Assembly (NCBI GenBank): GCA_947172415.1
Contig: OX359191.1
Coordinates: forward strand, 4,898,001 to 4,962,000
Length of the DNA stretch: 64,000 nt
Direction of reading: 5' to 3'
Source: Chondrosia reniformis
Lineage: Eukaryota; Porifera; Demospongiae; Chondrillida; Chondrillidae
Part shown: in pieces, positions 45,320 to 56,106 of the stretch
Layout of the letters: the number at the start of each line of letters is the position of its first letter
How positions within the stretch are numbered: position 1 is the stretch's first letter
Translations under genes and position numbers: made by a program
The notes under the pieces: generated by a model
The model's input: only the letters and a program-made list of their open reading frames with translations
What the model was told of the DNA's origin: nothing
Database searches by the model: none

Positions 45320-45888
45320 CGGTGCCTCCAAATACAGACGTTTCTGTTAGTCCTATAGTCTTACGGCTCATGACTTCCCTCTACTAAAGTCTTACAGTCC
45401 ATTTAGGCGGAGGGGTTCTACATTTGTCTAAAGTTGTTCGAGTGTAGCTTAGCAGAGGCGTTCTAAGTCTGTCTAAAGTTGTACGAGTGTAGCTTAGCAG
45501 AGGGGTTCTAAGTCTTTCTAAAATTTTTCGAGTGTAGCTTAGCAGAGGGGTTCTACATTTGTCTAAAGTTATTCGAGTGTAGCTTAGCAGAGGCCTTCTA
45601 AGCGTGTCTAAAGTTGTTCGTGTGGAGCTTAGCAGAGGGGTTCTAAGTGTGTCCATAGAGTTGTTCGAGTGTAACTTGACAGAGGCGTTCTAAGTCTGTC
45701 TAAAGTTGTTCGAGTGTAGGTTAGCAGAGGGGTTCTAAGTGTGTTTAAAGTTGTACGAGTGTAGCTTAGCAAAGGGGTTCTACATTTGTATAAAGTTACG
45801 GTGCCTCCAAATATACCCTTTTCTGTTAGTCTTATAGACTTACAGCTCATGACTTCCCTTTACTAAAGTCTTACAGTACATTTAGGCT
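45320..45888. repeat. 45-bp minisatellite locus 2 with 90-bp flanking direct repeats
   Basis: About nine 45-bp units (45405-45800) of the family seen at 38277-39450. The array is bracketed by direct repeats of about 90 bp (45320-45408 and 45799-45888) that start CGGTGCCTCCAAATA and end AGTCTTACAGTCCATTTAGG (left) or its near match (right). The minus strand is open and would give a 15-residue repeat (RTPLLSYTRTTLD type), an expected effect of the period. Confidence 0.85.
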
Positions 45889-45889
45889 G

Positions 45890-47550
45890 TAAGTTTACTT
45901 CTAACTTAAATTAGATTCCCGTGTTTACAAACAGGACAGTATTTATTTATAAACTGTTTATAATAAACACTGTAATGTTTGTATCATCTATTGGTAATCA
46001 TGCTAATCAGTAATAAGAAGCATAGGGCAAAGACACCGTCGGCGCCTGCCAAATGAATACACTAGTCTTTTGCACTCTGAAGGCCTTCTTTTGATTTTTA
46101 GCCATATTACATGATATCCATAATTATGTCCGGCGCCGCACGTAATCATTTTGTCTTTGTTTAAGACAAATTACATCTATGTGGAGTAATACTTTTACTA
46201 TAACGTTTAATATACTTTTTCAAATTATCTTGTCAATAAACAAGGACAAATATTACAATGACCGTGATAAAGATGATGGTACTGTAAGGATGAGACAGTG
46301 ACGTTTAATCATAGATTATGTATACTGCGTAACGTTACGTAGTATAGATAATTAATTTATGGCTTAATGTAGGCATAATTCCTTTGGTGACGTTCCCTTG
46401 CTATGCTAAGGACGGCTGGTACCAAAGTTTTTAGCTACGTGAATGAAAAGTAAAGCTTACCCCTTTGTGTAACTCTTTGGATATGATTTAGGGATGAACA
46501 ATCACCAGTGCCCACCTCCCAAAACCTTACAGTACCGTCATCTGAACCTACAGAAATGTACACTTAGCTGTCGGTCTGTGAATGCTGACACCAATTCTCA
46601 GCTGCACATCTATCCATTCAAAAGAGTTGTATTTCTTCATTCGGATTCCCTTCCTTTTCCTCCTACTTTCTTAAGCTGCTAAGATTCATCTTAAATTATT
46701 ACTTAAATCCGACTTCTACTTAGGACGCTTTTATAAATGACTTGATACATCAAATAGCCTTTGAAGAGGGATACTATAAAGGATTTCATATGATTCTCGT
46801 ATATCAATATAGTGTAACGATATAGAACGATCAAGGTTGTTACGCTTCCAGTTGTAGAGAATAAGCTATAGATCGTTAGCAACGACGCCAAGCCTCTCAA
46901 ACTGTCAATCGAAAGGCTACCTTGCTAGGTATTGTATTATTATTGATATATACAAAGAAGCGGAAGCGCGTAAATCGTTTATGTAGCTGTAGTAGTAGCA
47001 CCACAAAGTTTTTAAATGAATGCAGCATATCCCTAATAACATGTACATGTACTAAACGGACTCTAGTAGCTAATAGTAAGAGATAGTAAAGTAGGCCATC
47101 CTCTTAGTACACTTAGGAAAAACGCTTTAGATGGGTAACTTGTCCGGCAACTTTGTGTGTCTTAATCTTAGAACATGGGGTCTCCTGATATTAATCTATT
47201 TAAGTAGAGTTACTCTCTGAACCCATTGTTACAATGTATCTCTCATTTGAATAATAAGATAAATATATGCTTTTTAAATTATAGTAATGCAAAATGCGGT
47301 TCCAGAGAATGTACGCTGTCAAACACAAACGATAAAGTGTGTCTGAATGCAACTATCTTCACACCTCCAAAACTAAAATTTGGAAGCATAACAACCCTTG
47401 CTCACATCACGTTATGCCGTTTCTAACCAATTTAATAGTCTTATACACACCTATATAATCTTATTAGGCAATACTTAATTGCCTTCTGAAAACTTACTGA
47501 CACCTTCCATATTTATTGGAATGTAGTCATTGACATACTTTATTTTACTG
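45890..47550. other. AT-rich region with no recognised gene
   Basis: No domain-bearing frame, RNA gene or clear transposon end was found. Short frames (46494, 46703, 47226) lack recognisable motifs. Confidence 0.55.
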
Positions 47551-48132
47551 CAGTGGAACCTGTATAAGACAGTCAGCCTTGGGACCTGACCAACTGGCTC
47601 TTATACAGAGGTGGCCTGCTTATAGTTTGCATCAAACATAATTACAATATATAATAATATGGCGAAACAGTATAATTTCGAAGGTGGGGATAATCAACTC
47701 CTTTGCCTTTAGAATTGCCTGCACCTGCATTTGTCCACACTTAAAAGTGTCAGCGATCTTCCTCGTTCCAATGCCAAACAGTTTCATTTTTCTTCAGGAA
47801 GGGTGAGAGCATCGCCCTCTGTGAAGTGGCTGGGGGGATGGTTAACTGTGGCCTAGAAATTCCGTGCATGTACTGATTTTACAGATGCCTGGCCTACATA
47901 GAGAGGCTCAAGAACCTCTTTCCGTAACAAAGAACTTTACTGACTGCTGTTAACAAGTGTATTATTTTGTTTGTACTCGAGCAGTGGCCGTTTAACGTAA
48001 TAGAGAGTGACCGTTACTACAGGTTAATAATGCACACAAATTAATATGTATTCATTCAGGACTTCCCATATAGTTACCGGCTTATCCTAGGATACCGCCT
48101 AACACAGGTAACTGTTGACACAGGTTCCACTG
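47551..48132 (-). mobile_element. Tigger/pogo-type deletion derivative
   Basis: 582 bp with terminal inverted repeats CAGTGGAACCTGT and ACAGGTTCCACTG; TA follows the right end. The minus strand (about 47659-47793) still encodes a CENP-B-type helix-turn-helix remnant, MKLFGIGTRKIADTFKCGQM and VQAILKAKELI. Terminal CAGTGGAACC and this HTH are both typical of Tigger elements. The catalytic domain is gone, so it is a non-autonomous relic of a second pogo-group family, unlike the one at 41301. Confidence 0.78.
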
Positions 48133-49117
48133 TATATATATATACATACATTTATAGCTTTTCCAAGGTATATAAATGAGTGAAAAACTTAATTTAGTTG
48201 CTTATGAAACTGCTTTTATGGTATGCACAGTGTAGCCAGAACTGGCTGGCTGACCAATTAATTTTATTTACAAATTGCATGCTATGTTAATACTACATCC
48301 TTTTTATCCCATGCAGCAGGAATCATCCCAAAAAACGGAACATGAAAGAAACAGTAAGAAAAGTTGCACAGAACACAAGCCAACTAAGCCATCATTGATA
48401 CCGTAAAGTGACAATATTGCATGTATGGTTTTGTTTTATCTATAATTATGCAAGGCAATGTCATAAATTTCTATTGCATTATTTAATTACAACATTTATA
48501 AAGCTCGACGACACCAAATTCAAGCAAGTCACAATGAATTCCTTTTTCAAGCGTTGATAGTAAATGTGTTCTTAGAAGAATCGACGATAGTGGCAATAAT
48601 GTTTAAGCGGCCATTTTTGAGTAAGTCAAAATCAGCACTTCCATTTACTCTATAATATAGTTATTATTAGTCCAGAATCGTGCCGTCATGTGATTCTAGA
48701 AGGCTGTGAGTGGGGCAGCTGCTTAGAAGTGATGGGTGGGGCAGCTAGCTGCTCAAGCGGTGGTGCTATATAATCTTGATAGACAAGATCGCATGCATAA
48801 AAACGCTAATATGTTTAGAGGACAAATTTTTAATAATCACAGTAATTTTTTCACATGCATGCAATTGTACCTTTACGGTAAGTTGCTCTACTCTGTGTGA
48901 CTGTGTTTTGTTGATAATCATTTCTATATATATTAGCTGCCTTTCTATTTTTTATTCCAGGCTATAGATGTCTGAAAAATGAACAATATACGGTACGTAT
49001 GCATTCTAAGACTCCATTTCCATACATCTCAAATGAACAGACTGTCATGATAGGCACTATCTACAAACATAATTACACTCAGTCTGTCAATTTTTTGCTC
49101 TGTTTCTTGAGTCAAAG

Positions 49118-49256
49118 TAAATCACCCTGTGGCTGGGGTCGATTACCCTGTGGCTGGGGTTGGTCACCCTGTGGCTGGGATCGATTACCCTGTGGCTGGG
49201 GTTGCTCACCCTGTAGCTGGGATCAATTACCCAGTAGCTGGGGTTGCTCATCCAAT
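49118..49256. repeat. 21-bp minisatellite (CCCTGTGGCTGGG)
   Basis: About seven units of TTACCCTGTGGCTGGGGTCGA type. TTACC and TCACC starts alternate, which gives a 42-bp higher-order period. The frame through it stays open (PCGWG repeats) because 21 is a multiple of 3; I do not treat it as coding. Confidence 0.88.
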
Positions 49257-49353
49257 GCACATGGCTGGTTAGGTTTGCCCTGTTTAGTGTCATTTCCAAG
49301 TTATACATTTAACTTAAAATATTATTAACCATCAAGTAGTAGAGTACACTGTA

Positions 49354-49755
49354 TTGAATGAAATAAGAATGGGCATTTTGTGTACCCTTTCTACTACTTA
49401 TGGGTGTAACAATGGGCATTACACTGCTAATTGGAATGACTGTCATCTTAATTTAAGGAACTATTATTGTGAAATGGTGCAATTGCATAAGAAATACATT
49501 CATCAAAATCATTTGCGACTTATAAATTCATTGTACCATTTGGCACGCAAAAGGAAACATTGTAAGCATAACGTTTATTTAGCATGTGTGTTAAGCTTAC
49601 TGTTATTGCTGGCCGGAGATGTTGAACTAAATCCGGGACCATATCACAATAATGAAATTTCCAGCCTTCCTGCATCGGCTGCTAAGTTGACTGATGATCA
49701 GAGTAAAAAAGAGCAGAGGGTGAACCAAGGAGGTCTTCAAGACTATCAATGCTAA
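49354..49755 (+). CDS. Helitron leader ORF with 2A-like ribosome-skipping motif
   Basis: 133 codons. Residues 75-87 are hydrophobic (YLACVLSLLLLLA) and run straight into GDVELNPGP at 88-96 (49615-49641), which matches the D(V/I)ExNPGP consensus of 2A peptides; skipping would separate Gly95 from Pro96. The hydrophobic stretch just before it could also act as a signal sequence, a pairing described for some 2A motifs in invertebrate proteins. The N-terminal 70 residues have no recognised domain and may belong to an upstream exon. Downstream the frame ends in TAA at 49753, while the repeat region continues in another frame from 49749, so a frameshift lies between 2A and the rest of the protein. 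Confidence 0.75.
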   Translation: MNEIRMGILCTLSTTYGCNNGHYTANWNDCHLNLRNYYCEMVQLHKKYIHQNHLRLINSLYHLARKRKHCKHNVYLACVLSLLLLLAGDVELNPGPYHNNEISSLPASAAKLTDDQSKKEQRVNQGGLQDYQC

Positions 49756-50909
49756 CAACATATCAGAGAAAGTGTCTAGAAAATGAAACAGGAAAAGAAT
49801 ATTCTGCAAGGCTAGCAAAAATGTCTGAAAACCAAAGACTGCACCTACAGTGTGAAACAGAACAACAACGTTCTGTAAGACTGAGTAAATACTCTGAAAA
49901 TCAAAGGAAGCGCTTTAAATCAGAAAGTGATGAGCAACATGAGGGTAGAGTTGCTAAACTTTCCGAAAATCAAAAGAAACACTTAAAATGAGAAAGTGAT
50001 GAGCAACTTGAGGCCAGAGTTGCTACACTTTCTGAGAATCAAAGGAAGCGTTTAAAGTCAGAAAGTGCTGAGCAACATGAAGCCAGAGTTGCTACACTTC
50101 GTGAAAAGCAAAAGAAGCGCTTAAAGTCACAAAGTATCGAAGAGCGTCCAGCACAGCTTGCTACTCTCTCTGTAAATCGTAAGCAAAGGCTACTGTCACA
50201 AACAGATGAAAGTCTGGAGTCAAGACTAAGTGGTATGAAGGAATGAAAAAAATCCAGAAGTGTAAAAGAATCTGAACAGGAGCGTACTCTAAGATTGAAG
50301 AGAGAAAAGGATCAAGCAAGATTAAGAATGCAGGCATTTAGAAAGCGAAAACAGGAATTGTTTACAAACCATGAGTCATTAGATGAATACCATGGAGTGC
50401 AAAAAACTGAAAATGTACAATGTGCCAGTGTTACTTCACAGGTAAATTTGGCTGTTGAAGATATAGATATTCTATCAAAAGAAGGACTACAAGGGGAACA
50501 AATATTGCTTTGCAACCATGCAGTTTTGTATGGTGCTGCTAAGCAAGATTGCACCTACCAAATGTCTGAAGAGAAAGACATGGAAGAGGATGCAGAAGTT
50601 ACTGCTATTACAGTTTCAGAATCTGTTGTTACAGTACCAACACTTCAGATTGCATTGCCATCTAATCAAGGCAAAAAATTGAGAAATAATTTGCAAAAGT
50701 TTGAAAAAGTAATTCTGGAAGGGCCTACCCACAAATGTTATTCATGTGGAACGTTGTGCTATAGACAGTTGGGTGCGACATTTAGCTTGGATGTTGCAGT
50801 TGAATTACTTTCTACGATAAATGAATCAATTCAAGATAATATTAAAACTGTTTGGTTTTGTAACAGGTGTAAGAGTTTGTTACAGCAGTGTCTCAGTTTA
50901 ATAAAATGA
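49749..50909 (+). pseudogene. Helitron N-terminal region: 23-residue repeats and CxxC domain
   Basis: One frame interrupted by TGA at 49989 and 50245. Seven repeats of 23 residues (49809-50291) follow the pattern R(L/V)A.LSENQ.KR.KSES.EQ...; they are highly charged and probably helical. A basic segment follows (RLRMQAFRKRKQEL), then an acidic linker and a cysteine pair region, HKCYSCGTLCYRQLG with WFCNRCKSLLQQC, which may bind zinc. Similar basic repeats and CxxC pairs precede the Rep domain in other animal Helitron-like proteins. A frameshift at about 50890-50909 leads into the next domain. Function is inferred from position only. Confidence 0.72.
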
Positions 50910-52042
50910 AAGTGGTGGACATCCCTTTAGTGTTAATGGGATTAAATACATTGGAGCAACGTTTGATTTCAAAGGCCACTGTTTTCATGAAAATGGTGAT
51001 AATACCAAGGGGTGGACAAAGGTCTGTCAGAGGGCAAGTGATTAACTTTCCTTCAAATGTTGACTCTGTCATTTCGGAAAGTGAAGACAAAAGTAATGGG
51101 CCTGATAAAGCTTACCATTGCTGTCGGTACTCTAGAGTTATCCAAGCATTGCAATGGCTAAAGCAGCATAACCCCTTGTATAGAGATGTCTCCATCAGCA
51201 ACATATCAGAAGGTATGCTTGTTGATGGTGAAGAAGTCACCGAAGGTGAGAACAGCTGACAGGAAGGAAATCTTGAAATGGATGAAACTGGAATTGTCAG
51301 GTTGGATGCTCTCCAGCCTAATTTAGTTGCTGTTAAATTGGTACAAGAACGTAAATCAATTGAACACCAGGTTCATGAGTTACAAAGAATAACAGCTACA
51401 CCATTGAGCATATTTGAGGATCGGGATGATCTTGAAGCAATGGCTTTTCCAACGTTATATCCTGATTGTGAAAATAGCTTTGGTAAAATCAGAGAGACCA
51501 AGGTTTCACCTCTACATTATTTCCAAGCGAGATTGCTGAGTGCTGATACAAGATGGGCCTGTCATCCTTCATACATCTTGTGGGCATGCAACATTGTGGA
51601 AGCACTGAAGTTGCAGAGCAGCATTTCAATCACTATGAGAATGCGGTCTTTCAGAGCAAGCCACTTTGATAATAAGACTGACAATGAAACTGATGATAAG
51701 CGCTTACTCACAGCTGGATTGCTTAGAGGACCATTGGATGACAATCCCGAATTGCATGAAAACTGTTACAGTTTCATGAAAGACATTCGTGGTACGCAAG
51801 CTTATTGGAACTCAGTCAAGATCCAATTATTTGCTATGTTTCGCACTCTTGGTCCTCCCACATTCTTTATTACACTGAGTGCTGATGATAATAACTGGGT
51901 AGACTTGATGATAGTTCTAAGCAAAAGTCAGGGTCAAAATCTCTCAGAGGAAGAAGCAGCCAATCTGTCATCCAGTGAAAAAAGAAACCTGATGAGGTCC
52001 AATCCGGTGGTTACAGCTAGGCATTTTGCCCATCATTTTTAG
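50888..52042 (+). pseudogene. Helitron-like N-terminal domains
   Basis: One frame with TGA at 51257. The first part, VDIPLVLMGLNTLEQRLISK and RGGQRSVRGQVINFPSNVD, resembles the DUF6570-type domain found next to Helitron proteins (name tentative). The second part, LEAMAFPTLYPDCENSFGK, SPLHYFQARLLSADTRW and QLFAMFRTLGPPTFFITLSA, is the Helitron_like_N domain that precedes the catalytic HUH site. A TAG at 52040-52042 separates it from the Rep core in the same frame, consistent with a single CAG to TAG change. Confidence 0.85.
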
Positions 52043-52090
52043 TCTTTTGTCAAGGAGATCATTAAAGGATCTGGACAACCCATTGGCGAG

Positions 52091-52687
52091 GTGGTTGATG
52101 ACTTTTGGAGAATTGAATTTCAGTTGAGGGGTTCCCCTCATGTCCATTTTATGTGTTGGATAAAGGATGCTCCCAACCTAGACACAACAGTTGGAAGGCA
52201 GATTACCCCACAGTACATTGATCGGTACATATCTGTGAACATACCAAATGAAGGTAGCAAGGATGAACAACTGCGTTCTTTGGTAATGCACGTGCAGCAA
52301 CACCATCATACAGTTACTTGCAAAAAGGCAACAAACAGACGTCCAAATGTGAAGGATTGTCGATTTGACTTTCCTCCGCCTCTCTCAGAGGTTACAAGAT
52401 TGAAAAACAATGACGATCCTGGAAACAAGTCCAGGTTTTATGTTCTGAAACGATCAGAAGGGGAGGAAAACTGCAATCCATACAATGCACACCTTCTAAA
52501 GGCTTGGAAGGCTAATATGGATATACAGTTGATTGGGTCTGTTTATGGGACAGCAGCATATGTTTGTTCATATATGCGCAAATCGGAAAGTGAGGAGGTT
52601 AGGAAAGCAATCCGGGATGCACTGGAAAGCTTCCTCCTCGGGCTACAGCACGAAAGCGCCTCTCAAAGGTTGGCAACACCATGTTGA
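52091..52687 (+). pseudogene. Helitron Rep (HUH, two-tyrosine) domain
   Basis: The HUH motif is present as GSPHVHFMCWI (HVH at 52139-52147), which binds the catalytic metal. The two-tyrosine motif is AAYVCSYMRKSE, with Tyr codons at 52559 and 52571, which form the 5'-phosphotyrosine links during rolling-circle nicking and joining. A Cys/His segment, CKK...CRFDFPPP, lies between them. All key residues survive. The frame goes off at about 52635, after IRDALES; the continuation is read in the frame of the next entry. The ATG at 52091 is internal. Confidence 0.92.
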
Positions 52688-55383
52688 CACACTGTGAATT
52701 GAGTGCCCAGGAGGCAGCATATCAATTATGTCATTTGCCTCTCAAGGAAAACTCCAGAAAAGTGGTTTTTGTTAACACCACCAAGCCAGAGAAGAGAACA
52801 CGTTTGCTAAAATGTAAAGCTGAATTGCTTCAATTAGAGGATGATTCCACTGACATTTTTGCTACTGGCATCTTTGATAGATATGCCTCACAACCAGAAT
52901 CACAACACTTTGCCAACATGACATTGGCTCACTTTGCCGTCTGGTGTGATGTGGATGGATGTGATGGTTCTGTTGGAAGTGGAGCAGGGCAGCCTTGTAG
53001 CCAACTGCAAAACAACTTGGGATGGGTGCGCCTTCGAAGGAAGCAAGCTTGCCTTCGAATACCAGTACAGACAGTAGAAAGTCATGGTGATGACTATTAC
53101 TACAGTTTGCTGCTTCTTTACATTCCTTGGAGGAAGGAACCCGTGGATCTCCTACTACACCACTCTTCAGCAATGGTGGCTTTCATTGCAAGGTAGGGAG
53201 AAATGGTTGTTCTTAATGCAGAGAACCACACTTTTGCAGACGAGGTGCAGAGAGCTGTTGTACAATTGCAAGCCTTGAAAGACGCTTATCAGGATGCAGT
53301 TGCACCTATGACACTCCAAGTTCATCGAGAGGATGCTGCCAAACCTATTGTAGAGGCTGAGGGTGGATTGATGAACCCTGAGAATTTTGCTGATCCTCAT
53401 TACTTTTAGGATGACACTGAGAGTGCAGGAAATTTAGATGAAGGGATTATAAATGATGACGACAATGCCATTGGGGCAATGATTAGATGCACCCTTCCTG
53501 ATGAGGTCTTTCGGCAACTAGTTGCAAACCTCAACACACAACAACGGGTTCCATTTGACATGGTTGTTCAGTACACTTGAGAATTACATAAGTACCAAAT
53601 GAAGCTACGCCCAAAAGCTCCAGAAGCTTTTCATCTGTTTGTGACAGGTGGAGTGGGCACTGGCAAATGACACGTAATTAGAGCAATTAAAGAGCATTTG
53701 GAGCGCTCGGTCTCCAGTGGGCCAGACAAGCATGCATGCATCTTGATGGCACCCACAGGGGTTGCAGCCTTTAATGTTGGAGGCCTAACCATCCACAGAG
53801 CCCTGAGACTGCAAGTAGAGCATGACAAGACGGCCCATCAGTTACAACTGCATGCTTTAGCATTGCATGATTTGAGAAAATTGTGGCAAGGGGTGCACAC
53901 TATCATAATTGATGAAATCAGTATGGTTTCATACCAGATATTGAAGTCTCTACACAGCCGTCTGTGTGAAATTTATGGCAATGATGAAATATTTGGTGGT
54001 TTGAATGTGATAGCTGTGGGAGACTTATACCAGCTGTCGCCTGTGAATGGGAGCCATGTTTTCAGTAAGAAACCTGGTCGTTCATCAGGCCGATTGTCTT
54101 CACACCTTTGGAGATATTTCTTCAAGGTCATTGAATTAGAAGTTAATATGCGGTAGCAAAAAGATGCTATCTTTTCAGATATCCTTAATCGTGTCAGAAT
54201 AGGCAACCACAAGGTTGAAGATGTTAAAGTTTTGAACACACGATTACTTTCCAGTGGATCTGTGGATTTACTGGCTCCCCCATTTGATACTGCCCTCAGA
54301 TTGTATCCTCGTTCAGTGGATGTAGAAGGATATAATGAAACCCAGATTACATGTTTGGCAAAAGACAATCAACTGTATAGAATTGATGCAGAACATGCAA
54401 TTCTACAGAGTCGAGGACAATTCTATGCCCATGTTAATTACAATGAGGTTCCTGAACGCCTCATTCCACAGGATGACAAAGATTGTGCTGCATTACCTCG
54501 TCAATTGAAGTTAGCAGTTGGTGCCAGAGTGATGCTTCGCCGTAACATCAACTGTGGTGATGGCCTTGTGAATGGTGCCAGAGGTATAATTGTGGGATTC
54601 AAATGGCCAGGAAAAACAAATAATCAGAGAAAACCTGGTGAAATGCCTACAGAGGTGTATGTCAAATTCTTTGATCCAAATGTGGGAAGCCTCTCCAAGG
54701 TGACAATTGCCTCTGGTGATCAGGAAGTTGTGCCGATTGCCGCAATTTCAGCATGCTTCTATGGAAAGGAAGGCACACTCTTGCAGAGAACACAGATTCC
54801 TTTGATTCTCTGCTGGGCAGCCACTGTGCATAAAGTACAAGGTTTGTCACTTGATGCAGCAGTCATGGATCTTGGTAAGGACGTTTTTGAACCTGGTATG
54901 GCCTATGTAGCTCTTAGTCGCGTGCGTACGCTAAATGGAGTGGTCCTACTGAACTTTGAGCCACAAAAGATGACAGCAAACAAGAGAGTTCATGAGGAAA
55001 TGGCAAGGCTGCGACAACAGTCTACTTGTGGTAGTGTATTGCAAAGTGACAGGCAGACATCAGATCTATTGGTTCAGAACTGCAAACATCCTGACAAATC
55101 AAACAGTGAAAACAGGGCCAATCCTTTGGTGGAGGACAACAGTGCTGCATTGCATAGTGAGAAGCAGACATTGTCTAATAAATATAGGGAGGATGAGTTA
55201 CATGGCAAGCAGAAGCCTACAGTAGTCCACATGGAAGTCAGTCAATCTGTACACTTAAATCAGATTGTTAATGTTGATGCACAGCTGGTGTCCTCACTGA
55301 AAATGGCACTAGAAGTGATAGTAAATGAAAATAGTCCAACTGTTGAGTCAATAACAAAATGGGCAAACTCTCACAGCCATTAA
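52638..55383 (+). pseudogene. Helitron Pif1-family helicase domain
   Basis: A single frame (from about 52638, PPRATARKRLSKVGN) with stops at 53194, 53407, 53578, 53668 and 54154. Motifs: LTHCELSAQEAAYQL linker; Walker A, GGVGTGK at 53648, whose next residue (Ser/Thr in the family) is a TGA; APTGVAAFNVGGLTIH; Walker B, TIIIDEISMVS; VIAVGDLYQLSPV; and motifs V and VI, TVHKVQGLSLD and AYVALSRVRTL. It unwinds DNA 5' to 3' during transposition. The C-terminal tail after 54960 is polar and unrecognised, and ends at TAA 55381-55383. Confidence 0.92.
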
Positions 55384-55401
55384 CTAGACTGTATTTTAAA
55401 A

Positions 55402-56106
55402 GTGATAAATATACCTTGCAGGGCTACATTTAGCAACTGTCATCTAGTAGATATTTTGGAAAAAGAAAAGATCTTTGCAGCTGTTACTTCTCAATATGTC
55501 CCAGTGTGCACTAAAGGAGATGGTAATTACATGTATAACATGCTTTCCCTATCACTTTCGGGTACTGAGCAGTATATGTGGCACTTGAGGTTGTTGACTG
55601 CTTATAGTATAATTGTACATCAAGAACGCATGATAAACGTCATACAACCAGTTGCAGGAATACATATACCACCAGGGGAACGAGAGCCTCTGCAGTTGCT
55701 AAAGCAGCAGAGAGACAATGGTTGGAAATCCTTTGCAGTTCAATCCACGATAAAGCATGGGGTGACCAATTTCATTTGTATGCCCTAGCTCTGATTTTAA
55801 AAAGGCCTATCTGGTTGTATGGTGTGATGTGCAACAGAAGTCTCTATCATGAAGGAGAAAGGCTTCAACCAATTAAGCATGACATTACACAAGCTGAATT
55901 AAAAGATCTTTTTTTAAATGAGAGATAAGCGATTAAATAACAATTATTGCTATTGTCCTGACTCAGTCCTGGAAGATAAAGTGCCACTTTTAGGTTTTTT
56001 GGATTCCTCTCATTTCACTGCCTTACTTCCAGTAGAATCTGCAAAGGTTTCAACCGATTTTGCTCCATTTGCCACCTTTTTGTCACAGTGTGGTCCTAAA
56101 GAATGA
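55402..56106 (+). pseudogene. OTU-like cysteine-protease region of the Helitron, catalytic Cys lost
   Basis: Three overlapping frames. The first has VCTKGDGNYMYNMLSLSLSG, matching the OTU signature GDGNC but with Tyr in place of the nucleophile Cys, then LRLLTAYSIIVHQE. The second has WGDQFHLYALALILKRPIWL, with LYG following. The third has FLDSSHFTALLPVES with the conserved His. OTU domains remove ubiquitin and occur at the end of many animal Helitron proteins. The first frame is continuous with the helicase frame apart from the TAA at 55381, so it may have been fused. At least two frameshifts are present. Confidence 0.78.

Larger units (their letters stand above)
49354..56106 (+). mobile_element. 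Helitron with 2A leader, Rep-helicase and OTU-like tail (decayed)
   Basis: Coding parts in order: leader ORF ending in a 2A-like motif, 23-residue repeats, CxxC-rich region, Helitron N-terminal domain, HUH/Y2 Rep domain, Pif1-family helicase and an OTU-like region. This is the layout of animal Helitrons, which move as single-stranded intermediates by rolling circle. From 50888 to 55383 only one frameshift and seven stops interrupt the frame. The exact TC/CTRR termini were not found, so the coordinates give only the coding span. Confidence 0.9.

Noticed and set aside
45384-45850. Minus-strand open frames with RTPLLSYTRTTLD repeats
   Set aside because: They arise because the 45-bp minisatellite period is a multiple of three. 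No start context, domain or flanking coding signal was seen.
48999-49328. ORF with PCGWG/SPCGWD repeats
   Set aside because: The product of the 21-bp minisatellite only. The minus strand is equally open, and there is no protein family match by eye.
49354-56106. A host helicase gene
   Set aside because: The HUH/two-Tyr Rep domain upstream in the same frame, the OTU-like tail and the many stops identify a decayed Helitron.
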